Below, one piece after another: positions 11,343-24,839 of a DNA stretch of 64,000 nucleotides. Below the pieces are notes generated by a model. That model was given only the letters and a program-made list of their open reading frames with translations. It did no database searches and was not told where the DNA came from. Both the position numbers and the translations under genes were made by a program. Position 1 is the stretch's first letter; the number at the start of each line of letters is the position of its first letter. The DNA is from Fistularia commersonii (lineage: Eukaryota > Chordata > Actinopteri > Syngnathiformes > Fistulariidae): positions 9,969,501-10,033,500 of the forward strand of contig JBBMNZ010000017.1 of assembly GCA_037954325.1 (NCBI GenBank), in the 5' to 3' direction.

Positions 11343-12886
11343 TCTCCTTATATCTCTTGAGAATCACCAATTATTGATGATGTGCTAGTGATTATTTCTT
11401 TTTTTGGACCGCGCTTATTTTATAGTGTCTTTCACTGGCTGGGCTGTAACAGAGGTTGAGAGGTGTTGCCTCAGCAGAGCCCGCTTAGAACCCGTGTTTG
11501 CATTTCATAGACTTGTCCAGGCCTGGACTGTTTTCATTTTTTGCGGTTTTCTTCAGTCCCCGAGTGAAATGGAAAGGGGACGCTAAGAAGTCCAGGCAGG
11601 CACTGTGTCTGCGACTCTCTAAGCGCCCGGTGGCTGCCGCGACTCTAAACCAGTCGGAAAGTGCAGGCTCAGTGGGCCCGATAGTGAAACAAGAAGTCGC
11701 AGCAGAGCCAATGAGTGAGGCGAAGACTTTCTCTCAGGTACTGACAGAGGGAGCGAAATGACAGATGAAATGGAGCAGAAAAGGAGGGAAGACAGAAGCA
11801 GGGGAGGTGATGGGGGATGAGAAAGAGGGATGAAACACTGAAAAAGAAGCAAAAGAGGGGGGGTTTAAAAGAAATGCGTGACTAAGAGCCAGGAGAAGGA
11901 AAGTCAACCGCTAGTATGAAGGAGATGGGAATACATGTCTTGAACGAGTGAAGAATAGAGAAAAAATGGCAGTCAAAGAAGGCGAGAAGAGGAAATGAGT
12001 TGGAAGAATGAGTGAGGAGACAGAAAGAAACGTGATGAACATTTTAATAAAACGTGACGATGTGTAGATGTTAGAAAATAAGATATTACACATGGCGCCT
12101 TTTCTCTTTTCTTGTGTAGTTGAGTTGAAGTGAAGCCTGAAGTGTTTGCTCTCTCAAAGTGGTCCTTCGGGCAGGTGTGAACACGACCATCGCACTCGAA
12201 CGCACAACAAAACAACCGAGACCTGGCTGAAAAAGGGGTTTTCTATATCCAGTGGATGGCACACTGTAGCAAGCTGCAATCCGGACAAGAGAGAACATAC
12301 ATGTCAAAAGAAATAGAGGTGTACCCTCGTGCAAAGACAGTCCGTCTGCCGTCCCCCAAGCTGAGCAGAAAGAATACTTGTCTATAGATGAATTTACCGA
12401 TTGGGACCAGATGTAAACTCGTGTCTTGTGAAAATCCTGAATCCCGATGTAAACGACATAAAAAAAGCAAAATGGTCAAAACAGACTTAGTGTAGGATTA
12501 AGTCAACACAGTGTGGCTTTTTTTCCTCACAATGAATGTTATCAGGACTAAAACAACAAAAAATCAACCAACCAAACAAACACCTCAGCACACATAATGG
12601 TCGATTAGAGTCTATAGATTATGTAGCGTTTGATATCCAGACCCCGACATAACTGCCCAGCCACGTCCAATGAAAACACATTTTTGCTAAATCAGGTTGG
12701 TCCACCAACTGCATCTTCTTCCTCTTTACACTTGTTTAATTGCATGGCATTGTTACCTTTTTACAGTATTTAGCATCACTGTCAGAGTTTCATTGTCATT
12801 TTTCTTCTTTTTTTGCATCAATAATTGGGTTTCCGTAATTTATCATGTGCAAGAATTTGTTTATGAATGCTACCATTATTCATTTA
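11343..12886. other. intron, purine-rich stretch
   Basis: No gene recognised. Between about 11760 and 12030 the + strand is strongly purine-rich (GA, AAGA and GGGA runs), giving several overlapping open frames on the minus strand that look like composition effects. Confidence 0.6.
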
Positions 12887-13168
12887 CCGTAATTTCTATA
12901 CTATTGAGCGCACCTCAATATAAGCCGCACCGGCTAGCCGATCGCTATCTCGGGCTTCCTCCCGCGCACTAAAACCGTCAAAGTCGTCTTCTTTGGTGTC
13001 GGAGTTGACGGACTCAATATTTCCCGGTCACTTCATCGGTCCGATGTGACGAGGATAAACGTTTTAGCGGCGTGAAGCTCGTTACTGCCCCCACCCAAAA
13101 AAATCCATATATTAGCCGGATCGTTGTTTACGTGAAAAAAGTCGCGGCTTATCATCCGGAAACTACGG
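12887..13168 (-). mobile_element. TIR transposon (MITE), copy 1, internally deleted
   Basis: The 282-bp element begins CCGTAATTTC and ends with the complement of CCGTAGTTTCCGGAT, and is flanked by TA on both sides. Its first 50 bases match the reverse complement of the right end of the element at 16018-16613. An internal block (GATCGCTATCT, CGCGCACTAAA, GTCGTCTTC) matches that element in reverse orientation. It therefore belongs to the same family in the opposite direction and lacks about 310 bp present in copy 2. No transposase frame remains. TA flanks would fit a TA-targeting superfamily, but the family is not named here. Confidence 0.8.
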
Positions 13169-16017
13169 TAATTGTAAAAAAAAAAAAAAAAAAGGTGCAA
13201 TCTCTGCATGTTTTATTGCACTAATGATACTGTTTTATTTTCGTAAAAGTCACATTTTTACAATAGCAACTGCACACATTCTTCTTCCATGTGTTGTACA
13301 CTCGATCTGTGAATGAAGGCTTCTTTTGTATGGACTCACATGTCGCATATATGGTCACAAATCAAGCAACTACAAATCTTCTATTGTTGGAATATCCTGA
13401 CATGTGAAGTGCTGTAGACGAGGGTTTAACACGGCACTCGTAGTTTTTGCTTGAGTGAATATTGGCAATCTCGCGCTTGTCGTTTTACTTGGTGAAAGAC
13501 AGTAACGAAGTACTAGACACAAATGAATCAGACACACACAGACACACATCTTTTCAATTCTCTGGATTCTAAGTTCAGACTGGATGAGCACCAAAGTAGC
13601 TGCTGTAAAGGTGGGAAGCCGACATGGGTCAGTAATCCCCATCTTAGCCGAGAATCCCAACCATCCACAGGAGCGATCAGCTGTGGTGATGTGTGGACAA
13701 AGCCGTAAGACCGACCTCTCCTGTCTAGGGCCGACCTCCACCCTCCTAAGTGAGACGGCACAAGTCTGGCACAAGACAGCTAGACATAAACAAACAGGTA
13801 CAAGGAGAAGCCTTAGACTTCTCTGGCTGATTATGTGACTAGAGACTGGAAGAGCTACTCTTAACTTCTCTGCACTGGGGACACACTGCAAAAAGACATA
13901 CTGATGATAAGAAAGTCATCAGTCATTAACTGATTAGATGATATGCAGATTTTTAATGGGAGAAAATTTCAGACGGTAAATAGATGCTAATTGTATTTAC
14001 ACGAGGGTAAACCCCGCACGACGACGGAAGTTTCGCTTTGCATACTTTTTGGTGTTCGTGTTAAACTTGGCCATTATGCCATCCATCAAACACTCCCCTT
14101 GGTGAGCATGTGAGCACAAAGGCCCACCGGACAGGGTCTGACATGCTGGAGCTTGTGGAAAATATGTGTGATAAAGCTCATTTTGAAAAGCTGCAGGCTC
14201 ATACCACAGCACGCACAGCACATCCTCACGCACCAGATGAGAGGCGCAGCTCGGGCTGCTTTCTGAAAATGGATCTCTCTAAACCCTGGCACCGCCGACT
14301 TGGCAGCCATCAGCAATATTTCTCAGCAAACTGGGATCCTAAAGTGCTTTTGTCAGTTCACTGAAGCTGTCAGAATAACATGCACATGCTTTATCAACAA
14401 CCAGAGCTGCCAGGTGAGGACTACAATCGTATTGAGATTAAAGGGGTGGTTTGACAATTTGGAAAACTCAAACTTTGATGAGAAGATCAAGACCTCTGTG
14501 ATGCCAAAGACAACTTGTGCCTCTAAGTGCAATCATCCACTGGAACAAGCAAGCAGGCAAATAGCACTGCCGTGAGGTTTGCTGAAGCCTTGTTTTCGCA
14601 GGTCAAATATTAACAGGGCACTTTTGGGGAAGTTCGCAAAGATCATCTGTGGCTGTTAAGGAACAACTAACCCCAAAATAACATGAAGATTTAGTTTTCC
14701 TCTTGCTTTTAAGTGCTTTTAAATCACCTACATCAGGAGATCTCATCTGTAAAAGTGAAATAATGCAGCGTAATGTGAATTCATACTAAAAAATATTACT
14801 TATCAATGGGTACGAAGTTATCACTGTATTGTTCCCGCAGAAATGTAGAAGTGTCCGAATTGTACATAAATAATCAACGTCCCATTGTTATTCCTAAATG
14901 GAGAAACATTGCAAGGAAATTCTCGATATTTTTCTTTATTTTGTGTCAGTCTTTGGTTTCCTGGTAACCCCAGTTTTGCCCTGAAGCGTTATTATGCATA
15001 TCCAGTCTCACGTCCCCCTAACTGTAGTTAATATTAGAAAATGAGTCAAGTAATTGCTTGCATTTGAAAGGGAAATGTTACATCCAACAGTGATGAGTGG
15101 TCAGTGCTGGCAGGGGGAGCCTTGCAACAGCAAAGATGGAAAAAAATTGCAATTTTGTAATTACTCATACTCACAGGTATTGATCGTTTCTTCACAAGTA
15201 TATTTTATGCAGTTTGATTTTATTTTAGAATATAATTACACCTAATTTATGTCAGTACCCGGTGCATATAGTCAAAATGGTTGTTTGAAAACGACACAAT
15301 CGACAGCAGGAATGTAAGAACGTAGTTTAACGAAGAGTCTCTCAAAGCCTCAATCTGCGGGTTTTGCATGAATAGTCAGCTCTCATTGTTTTCAGTATCA
15401 GGGATGTGGCTGAGACCGGCATCGCCTAAGGTCCCACGTGACACGACAATAGATTCCTCTCCGTTTTGAAAGGCTATCACCAAGTGCATACCTTAATCAC
15501 AACAGTCTGCATGAATAGACTTCCCTCAAAAACATCTGACCCCCCCGAGGTACCTTTCATTCACAGATGGGCGAAAAGACATCAAGTTCCACTTAAACCT
15601 GACAACCCCGCCGCCGTGCCTGTTTTCCGAGCACCTTGAAAACCTCTCCATCATCACATCTGTGTGCAGAGAACTTTAACCAGTCCAACAGATAAAGCCC
15701 TTGGCGGAGCTAGAATAGCGCAGACCATCGTCCTTGACCAACTGAAAAGAACGCTTGTTAAAATAATGATCCGGCGGAAAGTCGAATGCGCTCTCTACAA
15801 ATTAAGTTAGTTCCCCTCCTTTTATTGGGAGTAATCTATTTTACTTTGATTTATTGATTAATATAAAGCCCTTTTATTGATAATATGTTTGGGTTATGGT
15901 TCTGCGATCTCCTGCCTGAGCAAAATGACTGCAAGATGACACCCTTCTTCATCCCAAAGGGCCGTCATCACACCCGCTATGAACACTTTTGTGATACACA
16001 TTTTGTCGGAATGACTA
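13169..16017. other. intron, no gene seen
   Basis: A poly-A run lies near 13175. A minus-strand open stretch at 13370-13891 (173 codons) and a plus-strand one at 13584-13838 overlap and are unlike any known protein. The region 14000-14600 is GC-richer than its surroundings but unassigned. No exon signals with F-spondin homology. Confidence 0.6.
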
Positions 16018-16613
16018 CCGTAATTTCCGGTCTATAAGCCAATGCTTTTTTGACACGCTTTGAACACTGTGGCTCAAACAAGGACGTGGCTAATTTGGGG
16101 AATTTTAGGGGGCTTATGAGCTTCATGCAGCCAAAACATGTAGCCTCGTCACATCAGACCAACGAATTTTCTGTGAAATCCTGAGGTTGTTCAATTCCGA
16201 CACTGAAGACGACTTAAAGGGTTTAGTGCGCAGGAGGAAGACGAAGATAGCGATCGGTGAGAGTAGGACAAAGTGAGGATGGAAAATGGATGGATGGATG
16301 GACTTTTCCTTGTGATATTTGTTATTAATCATTTTCATCCGCTGTGTTACAGTCACTGTTCGGAAATAAAGCATTTCCAATATGTATTTGTGGATTTTAC
16401 CGGTATCTATTTAGTTAAAAGTTAAAAAAAAAAAATGTTTCTGTATAACATCTTTCTGTATAACATCTTTCTGATATAAATATCTCCTGTTATTATGTGG
16501 TAACCTGCGGCTTATAGACAAATGCAGCCTATATATGTACTCATATATGTATTTATTTATTTTCAGCCGGTGCGGCTTATATTCAGGTGTGTTCAATAGT
16601 CCAGAAATTACGG
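16018..16613 (+). mobile_element. TIR transposon (MITE), copy 2
   Basis: The 596-bp element starts CCGTAATTTCCGGTCTATAA and ends with the complement of CCGTAATTTCTGGACTAT. Both termini are marked by 'ataagccgc'-like subterminal motifs, which recur internally (CGGCTTATA near 16508 and 16573). It is preceded by TA; the right flank is TG, so one target copy may have mutated. It contains GGAT repeats near 16288 and a direct duplication (TCTGTATAACATCTT) at about 16440-16470. No transposase reading frame is visible. Confidence 0.8.
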
Positions 16614-16994
16614 TGCACCATTCCTCGATTATTCTTGTGTACTGTCAACGGGATCACTACATGTGGTCTCTTTTGGACCTTGGCATTTGTGTAGGAATGA
16701 TTATATTGACTTCTACTCAGTAGAGTTGCAACACAATATTTCACCATATTGCCAGCAAAATGTGATACTATATCAGCTCACATCTAATTGTTTGGGGCAA
16801 TTCACAGGCAGTTTGATGATATATCAACACTGTTTGAGAATAATCTTATGCTCTATTTGTAGAAGATCTAACATTGAAACATTGGCAGGTACGACAACTC
16901 TAGCTATGGCGATGCCTTCCTCCCTAAAACACCAAACACCAACTTCAAGTAGGTTTTTCCCCAAAGGTCATGTGCCACATAGCTGGTCAAGTAA

Positions 16995-17245
16995 AATTTT
17001 ATTTTATACAGCACCAAATCATGACTCATTTTATTTAAAAGCAGGTTTGGACCATGCTCTTTAAATATGATGTACGGTAACCCAACATTCCCCCATGAGC
17101 AGGCACGCTGCAACAGCGGTGAGGAAAAAAAAAACACCCTTTATCGGGTGGAAACCTTGGACTGATCCGAGCTCAAAGGGGGCGGCCTTCTGTCTTGACC
17201 GGTTTGGGTAGAAAGATAGAGAACGAGAGAGAAGGACAAAAGACT
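16995..17245 (+). repeat. teleost interspersed repeat
   Basis: Landmarks in order are 'tattttatacagcaccaaat', 'cccccatgagcaggca', a '(g)gaggaaaaaaaaaacaccctt' segment, 'gtggaaacct', 'gggggcggccttctg', 'gaccggtttgggtaga' and an AGAGA-rich end. This order matches a repeat found in many percomorph introns and UTRs, recognised from memory. Class unknown. Confidence 0.65.
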
Positions 17246-20200
17246 GAAAGCATGCTATTCTTGGATTTTATCTCTTTCTTTGCCGTGCATGATGTCCCGG
17301 TTAGGCAGGGCACTGGATGTCGTACTAACAAGAGTTGTCAGAGTTTGGGTGTGGGGAGAAAACAGTAACAGTAGCATGGTTCGAAGCAGAAGTTTCAGGC
17401 CAGTCTACTCAGTATTTTCCTGCTCACCTGAATCAATTTAAAGATCCTTTTAAGGAGATTTGAATTTTCACTGGTTGAGAGGAAAAAAAAAAAATTCTGT
17501 GTATAGATGCCTCCCTGGTTGGGTCAGAGTTGTACAGCAGTGAAATTGGAGTTGGAGATAAGGCACCTCTTCAACTTTTTAGAAAGAAATCCTTTTCTCA
17601 TCGTATCCAGAATCCTTGCCTCCGTGCTCCATTCACATCGTGTGCCAGTCACGGACAACATGATGGAAAAGCTTGTCCATATTCTGATTGAAACTTATGT
17701 AAAAGAGGGAAAAAAAAAAAAGAGTCATATGAGTGAGCAGATCAGCGAGGCACTGAATTTAGCTGGTGAGTTTTGCGGATGACTTCACTGTATTGAGGTC
17801 ACTTATCATATTACAAGCACACAGATACAGAGACACTCCTGGAAAAGGACATTTTTATTAGTTTGGTCTGAAAAAATAAACAGGAAGAGTTTCACCTACC
17901 CGCCATCTTGGCTGGTGAGTCAAAAAGTTAATTTCGTACCCCTCATCTGGAGTGGAGTTTCTCACCAAGCGGTATGTGTCGGAACGTAAAAAAAATTACA
18001 AAGCTCCAAAGAAATATCACGATCTGTATTTTGACATACCGGCTCACACAGCAAGAAGCTTATTATACAAATATATATGCAGAGGCATTCGGATGCACAG
18101 ATCAGAAAACCCTTTAAGCAGACAAAGAAACAACTCTTCGCCCACTGGTCCAACAACTATCACCCGCAGTGACATCAGGAGTCTGATATGGTAATTTGAA
18201 GGTGCTTTGTCAAGGGGAGCATGAAGGACAGGTTAGAAGGAGATACTCTGATCAGTACAGAGGCACACTGGAGAAACTTGCCAGAAGTATAAATAGGAAT
18301 ACTCCACTGCTCCAGCTGTAATCTGAGTGAGGAGGCGACGATATCCTAAAAGACCAATCGACCTGAGGCCATTCACTGGAGAGCCTAAGGAAGAAGGAGC
18401 AGCTGCATAAAGCCATAGCTCAGTGGCTCGCGCATCTTAGGAACCATGGCAGCAAGAGCTGGAGTGCGCCAAGCCCTGACATGTTCTACAGTTCTTAAGA
18501 ATAACTTTGCTCCATGAATGCCTTGCATAAAAACTGGACCCACTGAAAGTCCTGATGCCATCCAACTAGCAGCCAATAAGATAACTCCCCACAACATGGA
18601 GACAAATGGGAACAGCTGAGCAAATTGACAAATCGGCCAATAAATGAGCCCTACTCCGAAAGGGATTGGTTGCAATACAATTGAACCCAAATGCAGCTAC
18701 TTCAGACCAAACTATGCATGGTCTGGATTGGCTATTAAAAAAAAAAACAAAAAAACAATTCAATGCAAGGCTTTGAAGATATTTTAAAATTTACCACATC
18801 AACTGGCACAAGAATTTGGTTGGGCTGTTGACAACAAGTCAACTCAAAACAAACTGTTATCTCGCCGCTGTTAGGTCTGAACACGCCCGGCCACATCATC
18901 ATAAAGATGAGGCAATAGATACCACTTCTGACAGGGAAGAACTAAAAGTCAAGCGGTTTCCTGTGCTGAGCAAGTCATCATCTAACTGATCTGCATCTTC
19001 AGGATTCACAGTAACAGAATCAGGGTGTCTTTTGGGCTGCATAAGTGTGGTTAAATAGTCTTAAAGAATGGGAAGATGATCAGAAGGCTAAGGGATGTTA
19101 AAGTGCCTGGGGGCTCCATTGCAAATGCTCCTTTTCTCCGGAAGACGATGCAAGGAAGGAGAGGAAGAATCACTCTGTTGATTTCAATGCTTGCATCTTT
19201 TTTTGTGTGATTGTGGTTGTAATAAAAAGGATGGTATTTTACCTCGCCCCCATGTCAGCTAAATATAGGTATCGTAACGTGTGTGTTGAATGCAAACTAA
19301 AACATAATATTTTGTTAAAGGTCAGAACTGAATTGAAGATTTGCAGGGAACTTTGATGTAGTTTATAAGAAAACGCAACTGTTGTTTTCCTTTTTTATAT
19401 ATCTCGTAATACTTTATCACTACCATACAAGGCTGAAATAAAACAAATTTCCGCCTACGCTCATTTTGTTGTTTTAGCAGCAACAAATTTGAGGAATGAC
19501 AAACCAAAATTTCCACTGCTTGTGCAATCAAAACATGAAAACTTACCATGACAACGCTGTATCGTGTACCTCTGTTACGAAACAGAACAAGCATATTACT
19601 GTACTTAAATCTATAAAAAGTATTTTTGGCACAAGCAAGTCATTTTCAATTCCAGAAAAGGGTGCTCCAGTCATTTATCAAAGTCAAAACAGGAAAGCGT
19701 TAACAATCGACTACATGATGTTTGAATGAGAGGGTGAACGGTTGCATGTCTGCGTGAATGACCGGCAACAAATGACAGCTGGGATAAGCGTTGCCAGAGT
19801 TGGTACATAAGTCATTAATAATAACAAACTGCAGACGACCTTCCTAAATGCTAATAGTTGAGTAGTTGGAATACAATCAAATAAACTAGTTGAAACTCAC
19901 CTTTGACGCAAATAAAGTACTGGAATGTAAAGGAACGTACTGTTGCATCCTATAATGCTGCCTCAAAACATTGGCGAATTTGGATTTGCTTTGTTGGTGT
20001 TACATTTGCAGGTCTCCTTTTTTACTTTTCTTGATCAAGCTTTTGCTCAGAGCAATAAATAGACTTTAATGTCACACCTTTTTTTATTTGATTCCTCATA
20101 AATGTCGCTTGCGGATTAGGAGACGAGTAGGGCATGTGAAATGTGAAGAGGAGGCATTTTGTCAACCTTCGTAATACCACAGCCCACAGGTGGGGAAAAA

Positions 20201-22289
20201 AAACCTAAACTAATGCCATCTAATTATTTTAAAATGCAAAATGCCAAGTGGTTTTACCCACGCCAGATGTGATCATGTCACGATCTGATAGAAAAATGTC
20301 AAGTGCCGCTGGCCAATGAGCCATTACTTTTAGCCCGGTTGCGGGCACAGTCAATTATATTTTAATGAAGTCAACGCTATTCTCCACCTCTGTCGTTATT
20401 TTCATTTCCCATATCCAAAGGTCTACTGGCTCCAAGGTTTAGCCTTGCCTCCCACTCCTCTGAAATGATCTGCGCCCCCTCTTCCTGCATGTTGAAGTCA
20501 AGTATGACCAACAGCCGGTGTGAAATTCACTGTGACTCCAATCCCCTTTTTGTACGTCATTGCAGTTTAGCATGTTTTCACACCGGCTGGATGAAGTGGT
20601 AAGGAGCCCACAAAGCTGGTGGCAGGAGAATTAAAGGTGAGCACTGTTGCACAATTCCCCGTTATGCCTTTTTCTCAATGACCGATAGACCTGGCCAAAT
20701 GGCACATCGCCAGAGGCAAGGACCTCTTAGGCCACCTTGGGGTACATTGCACCTGATATGTCTTTTGTTTCAAACTGACATGTCTTTTCATTACAAAGTA
20801 ATAGTTTCAGTAGAAAACCGAAATGTATCACCTTGCTTTGTGGGACCAGTCATACCCATAGAGATGGATCCGCTCCTCAACTGTTGGCCGATTCCACTCT
20901 TTCCGGAAGAATTGCCTTCCTTCTCATTTTCCCTGCTTCCATCCAGCCCAAGGTTAGCGGTTTCTAGATGTCAGCAGACAACAAACGTTAAAGGCTTTAT
21001 TCTGGTTGCAATTATTTACCCGCAACAAAAAATACAAAGCGGATACATCTTCACTCCTTGGACTCGGTTTGATGTATGGAAGAATTTAATTCTGTATAGA
21101 TGTTATCTTCCTCACTCTTTGTACTTGTATATAAATATATAAATGACTTGCCAGACCTAATTTGCTTCCCTGTTCCCTTATTCCCCGTTCCATTCTTTGC
21201 TATAAAAGCTCAGAAATAAGCTCCAAGATTATTGGATGGAAATAAAAAAAAAAGGGGGAGGTTATTTACCATAGTCCAGAAAAAGAACCGAGTTCTGACT
21301 ACTGTTATTAAAGCTTTGCAGAGGTGGAAACACAAGAAAAGGGAACCCCGAACGTTTCCTTGACTTTAAGCAAGTGTTTCTTTGTTCCTTTTTTCCACTT
21401 TATAGGGGGTATGAAATGAATTGCCACCAAGCAGAGTCTTCTTTAATTATGGAGGCAATTAACAATTACAATTTTTGTCACCTGGGTCCTTCAGCGCCAG
21501 CAAAACAACCCTCTTATGATAATCCTTCTTTCAAAGGAAATAATAGGTTTAAAGAAATATTGGCATCCCGTAAAACCGCTTTTGCTCTTGATAAAGTATG
21601 TCATCCTTCACCTCTACACATATAGAACATGCTTAAATGCAGTTAAATATAAACAGGTGATGTAATGTATAAGTCTTTTAAATTCTAAGCTCCTCTTTTC
21701 AATCACTTGTGTTTTGTTTTACAGAACAAATCAATAGGATATTGATCATGTCAGTCCATAATTACAAACGAGGCTATTGAAAACTTTTTATTCGTTCTTT
21801 TGAGCGAAACCTTTCATGTAATGTTACAACCCGGCGATGGTGAGCCAAGTGTGGCCACAACCTTCAGTAGCCATTGTTTGCTTTGACCTCCATCATTGCG
21901 AAACCTGCTTGACACATACTAAGAGGTCATGATTCTTTCAGATGTTTTTACGGGGATCAGATTGAGTCAAGTGTGAATGATTGTGTCGGTGTATAAGGCA
22001 GTCCGGTGTCAGGGGAGAAGAAGGGATGCAGTAAATGCTGCCAATTCATGTGATTGATATATAATAGAGAGAAAAACACTTTCTACTCAGTGATCTACGT
22101 CTACCTAATAGACTTCTCAAGGACTTTCGAACCGCTAGTGAAAAGCGATAGGTGTCTGTGTGTGTGTCTGTGCGTGTTGGGTGATGCAACGAGTGTGAAA
22201 ACACGGGAAAGAAAAGGCCATGGGGATACGGAGGGACGGTGATCAACAACGAGTATGACAAGTAAAACAAGGCGTAGACCCATCACTTG
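17246..22289. other. intron, partly GC-richer unassigned block
   Basis: No gene identified. The part at about 17870-19160 is less AT-rich and has mixed open frames on both strands (minus 18385-18690, 101 codons; plus 17952-18194) that I cannot assign. A plus-strand open stretch at 20678-21142 lacks any family resemblance. The remainder is AT-rich intron. Confidence 0.5.
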
Positions 22290-22480
22290 GATAAAATTAC
22301 ATTCAAGGATTCAAAGTGTTTATTGTTGTATGTACAGTCTAGAAACTTGTTGCCCTGTACAGTATGATGAAATTCTTATTTTGCTGTACACAGTGAAGCC
22401 AGATGGGGTGACAAAAAACAAACAAAGCAATAATGAACACACATATTATTGCAAAGAAATGTAAACAGGTGTTGCAATTT
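22290..22480. repeat. probable short interspersed repeat
   Basis: The segment has the phrases 'caaggattcaaagtgtttattg', 'gatgaaattcttatttt' and 'acaaaaaacaaacaaagcaa', typical of a fish repeat recognised from memory. A similarly organised but not identical segment lies at about 57670-57960. Class unknown. Confidence 0.5.
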
Positions 22481-22501
22481 GAAATTGCAGTCATGCATGT
22501 C

Positions 22502-22504
<3 letters not shown>

Positions 22505-22535
<31 letters not shown>
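22505..22535. repeat. (AT)n microsatellite
   Basis: About 15 uninterrupted AT units in intron sequence. Confidence 0.95.
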
Positions 22536-22539
<4 letters not shown>

Positions 22540-24839
22540 ATTTGCACTTTTAGGGTATCTTAAATTGACCTTTCAAAATAAATACTCACTTCATTTCTGG
22601 TCTGCTGCTACAGCCTTTCAAATTCAGCTCAATTTGAAATACATTAAAAATACTTTCTGAGTTTTATCATGGAAATCACCAGTATTCTTGGCTATTTTCA
22701 GGTGTGACATCCGATGTAGAATCCGTATGCGCTGTTTCTGGCTGGGACTCCATGCATTTCAATGAAAGCGGCTCTGTTTTCAACAGTGATTTAAAAAAAA
22801 AAAAAAAAAAAAAATCTGAAAGCCCACTTGAAACCTATGCTGCTCACGTCCAGCTACATTCACATCCATCCTTGGCCATCTAAATGGCAATAAAATAACT
22901 TATTCTTGATAATATTCTATATTTTTTACGCTTAGCACTATGAACATTTGCATCATTGCCTTGATCTTCTGCTATCCTACATTCTCAAAACATCCATAGA
23001 TGTGATGCAGCTTCTGTTAAAAATAAACTCCCTGGGTATTTTATTAGCATACCATTGAATGTTAATTGAGTGTTAGTCTTTCTGTTTAATTTTTTCCCTT
23101 TTTTAGTGGAAATGGTATTCAAGACAGCTCTTTTCATTAATTTTCCCCAGCCCAAATTGAGCTGGTATTGAAATGAGCAGGTCAAGCCGGTTGAAGCAGT
23201 TTATTCCTGTAACATCCATCCTTTTTCTGCATGGTTCCCCGTATTGTTCCTACGAAGATATCACCCGACTCCTTGTCTCTGGACCGTTTCATTTTTTTTT
23301 TTTTTCTGTCCTATTTTCCCCCTTTTTCCTGCTGTGCTGTTTTCATCCCATCTGTTTTGAAAAGCCCTTTTTCAAGACAGATTGTCACAGAAGGGTGGAC
23401 AGCAAGACAAAAGGAAAAGAGGCAGGTTGGGGAGGCAGGAGGGAAAGAACTGTCCCTCATTTACATCTCTATTATCGAGAGAGTCTAAGGTGTTGCCGCA
23501 TATCTGCTACAGATAGACAGTCATGCAAAAAAGAGCCCACTTCCTATATCTTCATTGCTTCCTTGTGGAAGTCAGGATTGCACCGCTGTGAAAGGAAACC
23601 GTGTTCCCTCCGTCTCCCCTCTGATTCCTCTCTCATGGCTGACACCTGTCATATTAAGAGCGGTGAGAGTAAATGCTAAATGAGATGCTATGTTCTCTGT
23701 GTGAGCGCTTCTTTCTGTGCATGTTCACGACCCTGTTTCCCGAGATGTTTTGTAGAGCTGTCACAGCATCTACACTTCACCAAGAGGGTGGTTGTTTTGA
23801 TGCTTCTCAAAATGCCTTGGTAGGGAATTACTTTTTTTTTCTGCTCTCCGTCAGCTGGATAGTTAGTCAGTGGTGCTGGTCGATGTTTGTAGTGATGGGC
23901 AGTAAAGGAAGGATTCAACTTTAGGCTTCGCTGCTCTGCTCTGCTCCCTCTCTCTACATTTTACTCTCAAGCAAAATCTCTTACCAGTCTCTGTCTTTGA
24001 GAGAAATATTTATTTATGTCATTGTTTTGTTTCTATTTTTTTTTTTGTCTGTAATTTTACAAGGAAGGTTCACTGCTCACCCGATCTGTAATTTGCTTGA
24101 GCCCTCGATTATAACACTCAAAGTAACACAAATTTGCCCGGCTGTCAAGCTGCACTCTGACTTTTGTCAACCAGATCGCCATTAAGAACACCTCTCATTT
24201 TTATTAGCCAGCACCACTAATTTCAGCCCACACTGATCATCGCCAAAAAAAGAAAATGAATAATACATTAAAAAAAAAGGTCTTTCAAAAAAAATGGACT
24301 CAGTAAAAGCCAAAAATAATGTCTGATACCTGTTTTGGTTTTGTGCAAGATCACTGCGCACCTATAATTTTACTTGCATTTGCAAGGTTAGTTATTAGCA
24401 AGGACTTTAAAATGCACGTCCCATTTTTCAGCTAACATCCATAATGCATTAAAACGCCCAACATAATTTGCTAAAAACCTGAAGTGTATGCTTGATAACA
24501 CCACCGTTTTTATTTTCCCAAAACCAACGCCTGACATTTGTTTTTAAAGATGGTTCTACAACAAAGGTGGCTGTTTTATGCAATATCCATATTTGTTTCA
24601 TTTACATTTTTTTTTCATTATATAATCTGGGAGAACAATGCATCACCCATGCCCAGGGGCTGCACGCTACTGTAGCCTCCCGCAACCGAAACCGGGAGAA
24701 ATGAGACATCCAAGACAGAGTCTTAGAGGATGAGCCTAACACCATCATGGCCTGACATGATCTGCACCTGCTGCCGATGCAAACCGCAATCCAGGATGAA
24801 CCACCCGGTAAAATTAGGATCCCACCCATTATTGCTGAC
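22536..24839. other. intron, no gene seen
   Basis: AT-rich with a 20-base poly-A run near 22794 and several poly-T runs. The 168-codon plus-strand opening at 23173-23679 has low-complexity Phe runs from poly-T and no family resemblance. Confidence 0.65.

Noticed and set aside
13370..13891. 173-codon open stretch on the minus strand
   Set aside because: Low-complexity cysteine/valine runs from a GT/CA tract, with overlapping frames on the other strand. No family resemblance.
20678..21142. 154-codon open stretch on the + strand
   Set aside because: No motif, family or gene context; treated as chance.
23173..23679. 168-codon open stretch on the + strand
   Set aside because: Contains poly-Phe from a poly-T tract; no domain and no conservation evidence.
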